Part shown: positions 24,317 through 38,100 of the stretch, in pieces | Position numbering within the stretch: the stretch's first letter is position 1 | Layout of the letters: the number at the start of each line of letters is the position of its first letter | Source of the DNA: Tubulanus polymorphus | Lineage: Eukaryota; Nemertea; Palaeonemertea; Tubulaniformes; Tubulanidae | NCBI RefSeq assembly: GCF_964204645.1 | Contig: NC_134029.1 | Location: forward strand, 18,990,450-19,054,449 | Length of the DNA: 64,000 nucleotides | Direction of reading: 5' to 3' | Notes under the pieces: model-generated | What the model saw: the letters and a program-made list of their open reading frames with translations, nothing else | Databases searched by the model: none | Told to the model about the DNA's origin: nothing | Translations under genes and position numbers: made by a program

Positions 24317-25651
24317 ACCACACAGCTCGATAGCTAGAGCTAACGCGGGTGCTGACTGCATACGCGTAATCTACGACACACAACAGCAGCAGCAGCAGCG
24401 ACACGGCTACGCCTGAATTCTGCCGTGTTGACGAGGCGACCGACCGTCGTCTATTACGGATAGCGTTCGGATTTACACGTCTGGCAGTTTTTCGCGTTTC
24501 GTAACGTTTAGTCGCCGGGATTTCCGAGACGGAAAATTCGTCGCCGATATCGAAGCGTCGTGGACGTGTTTTAAACGCGTATCGGAGGACGGGCGAAGGC
24601 TTCTCTCGCGACGAGACGTGTAACATCTTCTTTTTATCATAAATGCAATATGGCAGCGTTTCTCGTGTCTTGTCACGGAACCTGGATTTTCGTTCGAGGC
24701 ACATTACGCGCGACGAGACGGTTTCACCGATGCCCGCGCGAATCGTGAATAAATTTCGGTCACCCGGACGAACGGACGACGAGGACTAGTTTTTTTATTA
24801 AGTGGTTATAGGTATAGTAGAATTCTCGCTAGGCTTTCTTCGTAATATCATGGCGTACATAAGGATAACAGAGGCGTTTCCTTTACGATACTAATCACTC
24901 GTATGATTTACTATAACTAACGTTTACTTTGTACTTTCTGTTGCTTTGTTATTCGCCTTTGAATTCGATTTTATGACATTCATCGGCGGCATGACTTGAG
25001 AAAATTCATGACCGAAACCGGATTCCGATCGTTAGATTGCCTAATTTGGAACGGGATTCACCGGCCGAATAGAGATAAGAATTTCGAATTTCTTTTCGTA
25101 ATCGGTTACTTTGAATTCTGTATAACGAACTAGCCGTTTAGTAGATTCACGCGTGCGGTTATTATCAGGATTTAAGCCGCAGTGAATCATCGGAATTCCG
25201 AGATTCATTTAATTAGTCATTTATAAGTCATGAAATACACCTGTTTAAAGCTAATCATCGAAGCCACCGTATACATTCAGCAGTAAGGCTTTCTAAATAC
25301 TGACGATTTTTCAAAATCATCGCGTTTGTATTCTGTACAATACTTCATTAACGACGCCGTGATTGATGTCAGCCTGTTGTTCGTACATTCAACAGTAGAT
25401 CACACATTCTCCGTTGAAGCTTCGATGGATGATCGTATTGTACCCGAAAATGATATCGCACACATTGACATACTTCCTCTAGGTTCCGACAGCTGCTGAG
25501 CTCGACCGAGAGGAGGTATTCCCACACATACTTGCCTGCTTATAATCGGATATGAACGTACACGCGGATTTTGACGACCACAGACGCACTATTCGGACCG
25601 ACCAGCTGGTTTAAGTGTCGTACACGCTGCTCGGCCTAGTACAGGCTTTAG

Positions 25652-25671
25652 CATATATATATATATATATA
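25652..25671 (+). repeat. (TA)n microsatellite
   Basis: Run of about ten AT units upstream of the candidate first exon; not interpretable as a TATA box. Confidence 0.9.
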
Positions 25672-26095
25672 CACATACCCGAGTGAATCCAAACGTTGAC
25701 TTCTGCTTATACAGCATAGACTTATAATACACTAGTCAGGCAGACATACGCATATATATGTATACAATCAGCATTTTGATCGGATTAGTCGTAACACACA
25801 GGAGTGTATTCAATAACTAAATATCGGTTAATTCCTCTCTCTCGCGCTTACTCGCTCGATAGATCGTATTTCATCATCATCATCGTTGGGCTTTAAACTG
25901 GATTTCATCAACGGACGAACGATCGATCGTTGATGTTAGCGCCTCTCGGACCCGCACGTGTTGATCTGGCGAATAATATACTCACTCGCCGTCGTTTTAT
26001 CCGCGGTTTAATGATGACGACGACGATGACGTTTTTTTAAACGGGATTTTACGTTAGTGTTCGGTCGACTAGTCGCGTGCGATTTGCTTACATTT

Positions 26096-26198
26096 ATGAT
26101 CATCAAAGGCCATTGGACAATGTGGCTGTGGTCTTGCTGCAGTTCTGATGCCGGGCAAAATCGCATCAGTCTGTCCAACCACGCAAGTCGCATGAATG
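26096..26198 (+). CDS. DLC-family gene, candidate first coding exon
   Basis: An ATG at 26096 opens 34 codons (M-I-I-K-G-H-W-T...) and ends in a strong donor, G|GTAAGT, leaving one base over, exactly what the SAM exon needs (G+AA gives Glu before I-E-A-I-E-A-C). The frame has an in-frame TGA upstream at 26027-26029 and no earlier ATG after it. Vertebrate DLC genes use several promoters with different short N-terminal exons, so the lack of similarity here is expected and other first exons may exist. Support is phase, donor and stop only; no homology. Confidence 0.5.
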
Positions 26199-29100
26199 GT
26201 AAGTGTGGTCGGGATGTCCCTTAGTTTTTACATTTTTTTCATCACGCCTGACTGGATGCCATCTGAAAAAGTTAATTCAAGCTGATGATTGTTCTTTATG
26301 TGGGCATAAAGAAGCCCAGAGCATTAGTGGTTTATTAACTAAACTTATTTTCTAATTCTTGGTAATCGTTTACCACGGATATATTCTGTCATTTCTTTCT
26401 CCTTGATTACTGTTGGTTGTCTGTTGTTGGTTGGCGATGTGTTACTTAGGGATATCGAAAATTTGTAATCATGGTATCGATAATGATATCGTCCAACTGG
26501 TCAGAACCTTGAAAATAATTATTTGATAGCAATGATTTTGCGATGAGTACCTGGCGTATATTCTAAAGAATTGTATCCGGATTTTTGTTCTAAATGTCGG
26601 CCGCAATGTTATCGCTCGAAGCCTTGAACGAAGTCAAACTACGACGATTAATCAACTTGTCATGTGTATTGATTGCAATTATCATGTCGAAATGATAATT
26701 AGCCCGATATCATATTCATATGAATTAAATATACATGATACAGAGAATTTGTGTCATTTGATTCTGAAGCGTTGTTGTCGGATGTCGTTGAACCGTCCGT
26801 TTTGGTGTGTAATGCATTGAAACCGATAATTCTGCAACGGCTGAATTGGGTTACCAGGTCTCCGCGCTGCCAGTTGACAACGCTGATAAACTAGCTGATA
26901 AACTATCCGTCCGAAATGATAATTCGGAACGCCTCTTCAAACTCACGTTCGTGTACGTCAAACGATTCCGATAAACAATTCGGGACCAATTGTGAATTTC
27001 CCATGGGTATGTCGTTAATTTGATTCCCGGGGATCCGAATAGAAATAGACGGCGTTCGTTAATTAACCCCGGTTCATCATCGCGTCGACATTCCCGAGTA
27101 CCGAACTCCTGCGTTGTTATCTACTAAATCTTTTTAGGTTTTTTTTTTCGAAATCAAAATCCGAAGCGACGTGATGGTAGCCCCTCTGCTCGATAAAAAT
27201 TAGTCCATTTTATAATTAAGTTTCATCTAAAATTTTGAGCCTGCTTCAATCAAATAGTCGCCAAAACATATCTGATGATGAACTCGGATTGGCCTTCGTG
27301 GGGGGGGGGGGGGGGGGCAAGCACATTTCTTATTCATCATTTGTTAATGTGAGAATTAATTAGCATAGATTCCGTCGTTTATTGTCACCTGGTTCAGGTA
27401 GGTCCTCATGCTTCAAATATATAAAATTTTGATTCACCGAAAATTAATGATTATCATCTTATCATTGATAGGATTGTATATCCGTAATCTATTTCTGTAA
27501 TATCGTATTGAAATCAACTTCAGTGTCTCGTTAAAACTTCGGTTCATTTTCACTCATAGGAAATGTTATTACACTCTTGTGGCAAATATTCTGGAAGTTC
27601 ACAGCTTTAAACAGCTAAAAGTAATGGTGATTATGGCCATTTAATCGTTCCCTTCCTATGCGTATATGTATGTTACTTAAATCCTATCACTCTCTGAGAC
27701 ATGGACGTACACCATTGTCACTGACATATTGGAATATTAGAAGCAGTATCATTATGAATAACTTCCTCCACCTAGTGCAGTGTACTGCCTAGTCAGACCA
27801 TAGGTACACCACACATGCTCGGTCTCATTTGATAAAGACGTCAATAACTGAAAGAAAATAGCAACCAATATTCGCATTCCTGAAAGTAATTAATATTGTT
27901 TAACCCCTTTATATCTGGCGTCGTCGAATGGTAGTCGGAATTTTCATCGACGTATTAGCAAATATTGCGGGCCTGAGGTTTATTGGAGAATGAAGTTAAA
28001 TGACGTTTCACGATAAGTTTCGAACCCACTTCACGCAAATTCTTAAGCATTAATAGAGAAATTAGATGATGATGGTCTCCGGAGAATGTCCGAATTTTCT
28101 TTTTGATTTTAATTCTCGAGTGATACATTTTGCTTTTGATGCTCAAATATTGTATAAAGCGGGTTTTAAACTTATCGATTCCCCACTTCAGAGTGTACAG
28201 GCGTATTCTACTATGAGGTTTCATTTTTGCGGAGTATGAAGTTTCATTTCGTTTCGATTTCCGAATAACCATATCTCGGTCGGCCTGACCCGATTGCCGG
28301 CGCTTTATACATATACCTGCCGCTGCTATGTGACTAACCGCACATATGTTGCATCACATCTGATCCGGAATAATTAATAAGTCACTCAATCATTTGTATT
28401 TAAGTCAGGAAAATATGTCCACATATGATAAATTATGCATGAATTATTGCGTCGAGTTTCCATATGTATGTTTGAGCGCGTAATTGGTTTGCTGTACTCG
28501 AAAGTGTCGGGGGTCGGGTTCCCAGGTATACAGAAGCTGTTCACAGCTGAAAAAACTACCGTTCGTTTCGCCGTAAAAAATGTGAATACGGATCATCAAA
28601 CTATTAGCATAGCAGTTGATAGACGATGAGAGAGATTTCAGGCCCTAGATGCGAGGTCGACGCGAATCACTAATCGGAACAATTTCCGACTGGTTTTGTC
28701 AATCAAACCTCGTGTCTGTAGACAACGCTTTCTGATATATCGGTAAAAATATGTTAAAGTATCCAATGCAGATATCGAGACAATACTTCAAAGTGTGTAC
28801 GAAAACTTTGCCCGATATTTTCATTTCATTTATAGACGAATAGAAGGAAATGCACTTACACAATCACAAAGTTTGTTCTCTGGTGTTATTTTGGTGTGAA
28901 ATTTATTGAATTACCGAGTTAGTAATGATAGACTGGGACATTTTTTTTTCTGTGGACATTTTTTCCGGGGCATTCTAACGTACATTCGCATTAAAAACAA
29001 CACCTTATATTGACTGTGTTTATATTTACTTCATGTTTTCGATATTTTAAATATTTTTTGTGACTTCATCATATAGAATGTAGGCTTACATCATTGATAA

Positions 29101-32100
29101 ACCGAAATCTTAATGTCAATATGACCAGTTCTATATCATACCTCATCTTTATAGCTTTTATCTATAAAATGGCTTAAATCTCATTTGATGTGAGACTAAA
29201 TACCAATATTGAGTTTGGTAGTTTTTTTTTGGCTAAGACTAAATACGATTATTGGGTTTGGTAGTTTTTTTGGGTTAGACTGAATACGATTATTGAGTTT
29301 GGTAGTTGTTTTTGGTAAAATAGATTTGGATTCAAAAGGTTCTCAACAGTGACAACAAACGCTTAACAATCGATACCTTTATTGAAACCATTACCATCTA
29401 CTATCATTCGGTGAAGTTAACTCGTTAGTAGGTGTTAATAGAAACAGCTCGTTCTCGGAAATTTATTACATTTCATTCATGAAATCCCTGATTCATACAA
29501 CAATATTCTTAAAATTGCGCCTACGTTTGCGTTCAACAACACATTGCACCCGTGCGGAGGGTGTATAGGTGTTATTACAGGTGACAACGGCCGAGCGTTT
29601 AAAATAGAAATTTCTAGCAACACCAAGAGAGTAAAAATTTCGTTTACGCTTGTATTTTACAGAAATCGAAGCGATCGAGGCGTGTAGATGGTTGCGGGCA
29701 GCAGGATTCCCTCAGTATGCGCAGATGTATGAAGGTATGTATCGACCATCTTTATCGTCTATTTCTCGTATAGCGGTTTGCGCGGTTTTCTCTTCCCCCA
29801 ATTCCCTCATTTCTGTCGGTTTAACTCGGTACATTTACGATGCTCTGCTACAATAATTGTGGTCAGTTCCTCCGCATTTGTTGTTTTCCTCGGGGCTGTT
29901 CATCTTTTTGCGATAAACGCGAAGATTTCTCGGAACTACTCCCTATTGCTAATCTGCAGTCTCGGAATTTGAATTTCGTGGATTTAATTCCTAATTTTTG
30001 GTCGAATGCCGTTTATTTCGGTAAGAGTAACGAGTTCTTCGAAATTCTGTCTCAACGCTGAAACTACCGATCGATCGGATTTCATGCGTTTAATCCTCAT
30101 ATCAAAATCTGATAAAAGCAAGATTTCATTTCTAATAATCCTCCGCTAAATTAATCCCTGCGCTCTAATCCGCACTCGACTGAGTTGATAGTTTGTAGTT
30201 GATCCATTGTATTATGCTGGGGTGATGTAATGAATCAGTTTCAGCTGTTTATAATATTGATTTAAAAGAAATCTTAAGTTTATCTTGATTCATTTTCTTT
30301 CAAATATGTTTAAACCCTTCCGTGTGATATCCATTCGTGTAGGTATCAGGGTTACCCTTAGTTCCTTTCTGGCTCATCTTAATCATTTTTCCTGATGATT
30401 TTTTCGCGGTATTTTCTCTATTCTGGAGTAAATCGAGAAATAAGTATATATCAAAGGGCAGTTGATCAAAGTTTTAAAAAAAAGAAGTCACTATATATTG
30501 TATTTATCCGATTGTTAACTTGGAGCCCAGTCCGGATCCGGCTTCACAAAAGTGATTAATCACTAAATTGGGTGAAGAAAAACTGAATTTAATTAAGAAA
30601 TTAAATCGATTTCGAATTAAATTTGTTAATCTAAACAGTCGGAGTCAAAAGGGCAGTTGGGTAGCCCAAATTTCAACAAAATGGGGCTTGAAGGGCATAC
30701 CCAGAAGATTTTTATGCCTGTAAATGCCATGTTGAGGCACCTGAGAGAGAGTGGCATTCTCTCCTGTAAGAAATAACGACAACAGCGTTGCAGACGGTAC
30801 AAGATGCTGGTGGGCGCAGTGACAACGATGATCGATCGATTCAAAATCGCGTGGTAAGAACATATACGTACTCATCGTGATGGCAGCGCTGACAAGCGGG
30901 AAGCAATCACCGCGCAGAAAAACGTGATTTTGAAGAGAAAAAAACTTCAGGACCCGAAAAGGGGGCCAGCCTTCCCTCTTCCGATGGCATTGTTTACGAA
31001 ACAGGACATGAATAGTAAACCGAGGTTTTCACCCGTTACGATACCTCCGCACTCAATAATTATCTACGGAAACTATTTCGGAGTACGTAAATGTTCTCGC
31101 TACACGTCGAAGAAGAAGAGAAATGTCGGGTTCGTTTTACCGCAGGCATTTTCATAGAATACCGATCACGGCGCTACATGAAATTAAGCCGTCTTCGTCG
31201 TCGTCGTCGCGAGAGAGATACCGAACCACGCCGACGACGTCTATCGATTATAGGGGTGAAGAAAATCCTCGCAGTTACTTTACCAGTGCTTTGTTTGAAA
31301 GGCGTACTTAATGGAAAAAATTCTCGACTAAAATGGCGAATCGATAATATCGCGAAAATATCCCTTACGCATACGCGTGCCAGAATGTTCCCGACTATAA
31401 TCCACGTTCAATCGAAAATGACTGCAAAAAATCTTGGGTTTGGTTTCATGGACCGGTATCACCTTTAACCCGTGGTCTTACTCGATTCATTATCAATTGA
31501 GTAAGCCCGCGGGTTTAAGGTAATACCAGTAAAACCTATAAAACCTGTAATACCTATATAACCGGGCCCCGGTTAATAAAAAATGTTTGAAATATTATCA
31601 GTATTTAACTAGATCTGAGGGTCTTACAAAATACTTTCAGAGCAGATTATTAAAAAGGGAACATTCCGGCAGCGCCCTTTTGACCCCGATCCTGAATTTA
31701 ATTGAATTACTCATTAGGAAATGTGTTATATTTCATATAGTCCATTGCTTCAGTTGAATTGATCTATGAATAATTGATATACCCCCCCCCCCCCATAGAT
31801 AAATGCTGATTAGATTTCATTTGAAATGAGTTAACGATTTAAATGAAACACCGGCTGACACAATGACGACACAATGACGCTGTCGTCGATTGCGAGAGGA
31901 TGGAGCATCGACTGCCGCAGTAGGTTCCGTCAGCCGCCCCATTGAATATTCACGTTGTGTATGAATCATGGTACCAGCTTGGAGTACTCCCAGTATATAT
32001 AGGACTAGTATGGCATATTTATTCGGTGGTTAAATCCATAAGCCGCTATCGGTTAATTACTTGTATCGAACTAAAAGGAAAAGCCAGGGGAATAGGTTCA

Positions 32101-35100
32101 TTCGACTGGGGCTCCTTTGTAGCGCATTGCGGATGTTCAGAATAGGAAATTGTGGCCACTATTTCTATGGAAATTTCAGCGGCAAATAGATATTGAACAT
32201 ATGGCGTGCTTTCTCTCGTCAAATCTTATGAATAACGACAGAAAAATTGTGATTTCTGTAATGAGTTCTTTTGCCTTTACCATGAACTTTTACTGAGTTA
32301 ATTCAAAAATTTACTTTTTTGGCTGTATTCATTGTTAGCTTTTAGTTTTCGGTAATACTGTATTCAAACATAACTTGAATCTTGGAACTCCATTGCGAAC
32401 TGATAACCGATAGCCCGGAAACAATATTATTGTTATGGCACCCAGTAATTCGTTGAGCTTTTGAAAACTACGCCAGATATTTAACCCCACGAATAATTGC
32501 TCGCAAAGTTTTTTTCTCAAAGAGTTAGCTCTCAAAGTTTATTTTATACTACATATTTTATACTGTGCGTGTTTGTGCACCTGAACACATGCGCGAAGCA
32601 TACCTCAGCTATGAGTAAACGACATAAATTTAGTCAGAGTTAAAAATCTTCAAATCCCAGTGATCTCAAGTGCTACTTACACACAACCATCTGTTTTCAG
32701 TAAATACCAGCTCGCCCGATTCTTTATTACCTTACTGATTAGAAATCCCGTACCGAGCCACTGAGCTTGCCAAAGAGCTGCTTCGGAAAGTATTTCAATC
32801 CACTCCGCATCTTGAACAGCCAAAACTGAAGTGCTCCGGATTTTTGGTTTACCTTTGTTAGCGATAGGCAGTTTATTTTACTACAAATTAATTCATTGAA
32901 AAAATACAAGATAAAATAGAACTTTGAACTCAAGAATTAAAAAGATTTTTCGTAAGCAATGCCCTCGCTCAAAACAAGCTCCAGTTTTCCAACTCAACAA
33001 GTCGCCATATTTATGTGAACATATCGCATCAAGTCGTCATGAATACGACGTTTTCACGACAAAATTCATGAATGAAGACAGGTCGACATGAAAGATGAGG
33101 GTGCCAGTGATATGACGACTGAGTTTCAAGTCGTCATGAATATGTCGACTTGTCGTAAGGAAAATGGTCGAGAAAACGAATTATGTCATCAAAACGTCAC
33201 GATATGTCGACATGTTTATGTCGACTTGACGCGATATATCGACATAAATATGGCGACTTGTCGAGTTGGAACGGGACAACTCGAGGCCCTTTATCGCTTC
33301 CGTACAAAATGTATATACATTGACGTAATTGCGTTTGCATTTTCATAGCATTCTAACAAGTGTCGCATATAAAAAAATCCTCATATTGATTCACTACTAT
33401 TACATTGCGGGATTTCTGACATGTAGATACTTCTTTTCTACAAAAATCTGACAGTATATCTGAAATGTACGCGCGACATCGATGGACGTTCGCATTCGAG
33501 GTCAAGGTCATGTTGAGGAGACGTGCTCGGAGTCATGTACCCCCTGCGTACTCCTCTATCGGATGCGGAGAGATGTGAATGACATGTAATTTGGTATATA
33601 AACCATCGATTATATCGACTGCTACTGGAATACACGTTCGCTAGTCGGAGTGTTCGGTAATCCGCGTAATCCTCGTACGCAGTTGACGAAAACGTCTAGC
33701 GCATTCGGATTGTTGCAATTCACTGCTCAATCTAGATAACTATATAGATTGTTTGGAGATTTTTTCGAGGACTTTTTATGGTTATTGTGTGGGGTGTTTC
33801 ATGTTGATGCGATGATTCTTTCGTTCTAAATTATGTTCGGAAGGTTTTAGCATAGTTTAGATATGAATGATTACAAGGAGGCATTAGATTTAGTATGAGA
33901 AAATCTTAACTAAATGAAATAAAAACGTGGCGCATCAGCCATATTGCTTCGATGTGGAAGATAGTTCTGTGAGAAATTAGTGAATTGAGGTTGTTCCTCT
34001 GTTAAGGAACATGATCTATCATTAATATTATTGACAAGTAACGCTAATGTGTTTACGTCTCCACATCACCCAACCCGGCAGAGACAGTTTTTTTGTGCTA
34101 GTATTGAATATTTCTCAAAATCTACTCCATCTTGTCATTATCTGGACTCGGCTCTCAATCTTCCTCTACTCTACCACCCAAAACTTGATCGACTATATTG
34201 TGTTGCTATGTCTACTATTATTTTACATTTTTTGGTTTACCTTTGTCAGCAGTATGAGGTTGGCATTGAGCCAATTCATGTAAAATCGCGGTACGTTTTT
34301 TTATGTGAGCATTTTTTGCATTGGTTCTCGGGTTAAACGACGTATAATCGATGCGATTGAAGACATGACGAACCTCCGTCGATGACATGGTCAACTCTGT
34401 TTAAATTCGACGAAAAACTGTTTTTGGCGGGAAAATTCTTAGCTCTTGCGTATAAAATTGCAATGACCTCGATTGGGGGGCGTCGTCTCTACGAGCGAAT
34501 GTGATTGGCTGTTTTTGGGATACACGGGGAATTCCGGCCCTACTAAAATAATTATGGGGAAGCCATTTATGGCGAACGTTTCATTGGACTAAGTGCGAAT
34601 TTTAAATGCTCATTGCTGGTGAGAATATAATTATTTCACATATCGCCATAGGTATTGTTTCGTTTTAATACCCATTGATTGAGATTGAAGTGAAGCGAGC
34701 GTTCACTACACAAGGCCTCCACGTGCGCGGGACGGGAGTGCTAAACATTAGACTGTTGCACACACAAACACACGCTCATACAGACTACTATATGGAGATG
34801 CTGTAACGCTGCTTGGCGCGTGCACGTTTTGTATGATAACAGGCTTAATAATCGTCATAGCAGAAGATGAGCGCTGTGTTTTCTGTTTGATAGAAGTTGT
34901 AAGAAATTGTAATTTCTTGTGACCTGAAAATACTAAGCAGCAAACTATAGGTATAGGTCGAGGTCTGAATATTGTAGCGGTAAATTCCAGGATTCAAAAC
35001 GATCTAATACTACGCCCCGGTGTTTTAGCTTCCGCGGCCATACATTGGCAGGCGCCGATCCAGGGCCATACAGTGACTACAGCACAGTGAAAAAGGGCAC

Positions 35101-38100
35101 CAACTGAAAAGGGCCAGTATTAATGCCCAGCGAGCGAGTTTGAGTTTGAGCGCAATCGTATCATGCCACTAAATGTGTCTTCACATTCAATTCGCTTTTA
35201 GCCTTTTTTAGGTATTTGGTCAAAATTTGCCATTTCTCGATTAAATTTATAGAGCGACAATAATTTATTTTTTAGAATAGTGCCCTTTTGAGTAAAAAAT
35301 GCCTTAGATTGCCTTTTATGATTTTGGGCAATTTATTTCATCCACATTTCGCTTTAGGCCTTGTACAGAAAGGCAATTATTTTTTATGACGCACAAATTG
35401 TGTGCCCTTTTATTTACTTTTTTCCCGAAACATAAATTTTTCAAGGGCATTTGAAAACTGCGACTACCGCACGTGCTGCATGTGCGATAGTCTGGATCCG
35501 CACCTGATTGGAAGAGGTTTCGTTTCCAAGACTCAATATTCAGCCACCCTCTGATATGTGACATCATTTGAATTTTATTTGAATATTTTTTCATATTGTG
35601 AAATTATTTTTTTTAAATATAAAATAGTTTCCAATGCCGCGTCTATCTGTACCCTACGAAATTTTGGACGTAGACCATAAACAAATGTTTATCTTTGGTC
35701 TTATTTGACTACAAAATAATTCTTTAAGAAAGATAAAATACAATATAAACTTCTAGAACTTTGAAGTCACGAATTAAAAAGATTTTTTCAAGCAATGCCC
35801 TTACTCCAAACAACCTCTAGCTTTCAAGGTAAACCACACTTTGCCCATGGGCAATTTATTTTGTCATGAATGCATTTGAAACTAAAAGCGTAAACATAAT
35901 TATCATTATAGGAAGTCGCCTGTGCGGTGGTTTCCCTTTCCTAGTAAAGCGTCAGATTTGTTGATACTCGTAAATGTATTCAGGGTTTTTAAATCAGTAT
36001 AAACTAAACTGCATTAACGAATGAACCATTTTCATTGCAGATCAACAGTTTCCCATAGAGTTGGGCGTTGTTGAAAAAGACCATGATTTTCTCGACCGAG
36101 ACCAGCTACAGTCATTATTCAGGTAAGGTTCGTGGAGCAGTTGCAAAACACACGTTTGTCCATCTAGCTGATCATTTGATCATGAATAAAAAGGAGTTCA
36201 TTGCCGGGCATAGGTCAGCCTTGCGAGGGCTTGCGATTCACTGCGACGCGACTCACTGCGACCGCGACCGTCGCAACCAACCTACGCGGTCTTGCGACTG
36301 GCAGTAACTAGTCGCACACAGTCACTGACAATCGCGTCGCAACCGACTTACGCCCCCACTTTCGACGCAACGTGACAATCGCAAGGTCAACCTGCACCCT
36401 GGCTTTAAGCTCAGTGAGATAAGGCGTGATGCAGTTGTATCCGCTGTCAGTGCTGAGTGACAAGTGGGTTCGAGTCCTGCTGGTTGCTTTCAGTGTGCGG
36501 GCAACACTTCAAAGGCCGTCCCGTCGTGAGGTTAAATGAATAATCCAAGGGGGTTAGTCTTGGGAAAACCTAGATCCAAGCGACGTAAAGCCAAAAACAA
36601 GTCGGGTGCTTGACTTACATTACCGAGCCACATGTTCATACCTGAAGTCGGATCAAAGATGAGATATAATCTAGGTCCAAGAAATCGAAGGAAAAGGCGT
36701 ATTTCTCGGTTTTTAGAAATAAGATCCCTAGGTAAGGTAATTTTCGCGAATCTGGAAAGGAACATGTCTTAGTAAAGAAGTGAAGATTTCCGTTGTCTCG
36801 TGTTGCGTCGCGACAAAATAACAGATTTTTTTCAATGACAGCCTTTTTTCCTGTATCTATCCAGGGACATCGATCATCGTAAACATGATTTCTGTTTACG
36901 TACGTCCCATCCCAATTTTAGGATTGCCGCCTCTTTTTTTTTCGTTCGTGTTATAATGTCCAGATATCTCGACGGTAATCGACCGGATATCTCGTGTGGG
37001 TTTTCCGGCATTGTAAATATAGGAATTAATTTAACCGTAAAAATCGTGGCTCTCCCGTGACGAATCCGTTGACCGATTACCGAACAATCCCGACGCCGAT
37101 GTTGACATGCTGACTAGCAGCCGGAGAAAAGATAACTCGATGAATAGCATGAAAGGGCAAGATGTTGTGAATGGATTTGCGTGGTATATCATGTTCGGTT
37201 TTCGATTTCTCGAAACCCTATACCGTATTCTAGCAAAAATAAATTTTTCTCGTGAGGTAGAGAGTTTGTAGAATAGGGTGACCAAGATTCTGAAAAACTG
37301 GGAACTGTTTTCTCTCAGAGGGTGGGGGTTATACAGGAATTCAATGAAATTTGATAAATCTCTGAAAAACAGAACACGTATTTTCCCGCGAATTGTGTTT
37401 CTTTCCCTAATTACGTTCCCAATCTCTTTCATCAACATTACGACTGTAAAATCTAAATTTTATCAAATTCCTATAGAAATAGATCGGCTGAAAGTCAAAA
37501 TATTTGCTGGATAACAACTCTCTGGTCTTTCCTACCGATGTTCATTACAACACGGGAAAAGTTCATATTTTTAACGGGAACACCCGAGTAAAACCCAGGA
37601 CCTGGTTTGATAGACTGGTCTTAACTTTAACCCGGGGCTATCTCATATCTTTTTCGATTTAGTTAATCCCAGGGTTAAAGATAATACCAGTCTATAAAAC
37701 CGGCCCCAGGGAATTAGGAAGTGGCTGGATTGTGGTCACCCTGTGTAGGTTGTATTTTAGTCGTCATAAGTTGGCTAAACGTTTGCCGGTGGAACAATTG
37801 TTAATTCTTGGCCGTACCCGGCATAGGGGATGACAACCGCAATTTCCAACGACCGCAAATTACAACACAATGGACTTCAAAGTAAATGTATAAATAATGG
37901 TATTTCGGATAGGAAAATTTAGTTCCCATGAAAAACGCTTTTTCCCGCTAATTTTACTCGATTCTCGGAAAAATATCGTGTAGCTGTTCTCGGCACGAGT
38001 ATCGATCACGTTTTTCCAGTAATCACGATTATTCCTCGTATGCCACGCATTTTCATATCGATAACAATACGTCGCCGGCGGGGGCGACAGATCGCTGATT

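Larger units (their letters stand above)
24251..26095 (+). promoter_or_regulatory. probable 5' leader / promoter region of the DLC-family gene
   Basis: Between the repeat-rich flank and candidate exon 1 the sequence turns CpG-rich (about 24400-24780 has many CG dinucleotides) and carries a GA microsatellite at 24299-24316, a CAG run at 24383-24399, a TA run at about 25652-25671 and GATGACGACGACGATGACG just before the start. Open frames on both strands at 24-24.7 kb look compositional. No TATA box can be assigned. Promoter role is inferred from position and composition only. Confidence 0.3.
26199..29662 (+). other. intron 1 of the DLC-family gene (provisional)
   Basis: 3464 bases without a supported exon. 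Contains a pure G run at 27300-27317 and a three-unit tandem repeat at 29193-29320. Frames at 27955-28272 (-) and 28435-28629 (+) show nothing recognisable. Confidence 0.5.
29735..36041 (+). other. intron 2 of the DLC-family gene
   Basis: About 6.3 kb. It holds an inverted-repeat element at 31434-31572, a C run at 31782-31794, a 281-base MITE at 32989-33269, and a pair of related segments at about 32860-32988 and 35735-35825. Open frames on either strand (30626-30875, 30924-31468, 34031-34336, 35316-35594) have no recognisable homology. Confidence 0.8.

Noticed and set aside
23994-24704. Overlapping frames of 140 (+) and 146 (-) residues, with Gln or Leu runs
   Set aside because: Driven by CAG and GA repeats and CpG-rich composition; no recognisable domain. 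More likely 5' leader sequence.
33088-33348. 86-residue + strand frame
   Set aside because: It starts inside and runs out of the 32989-33269 MITE, so it follows from repeat sequence.
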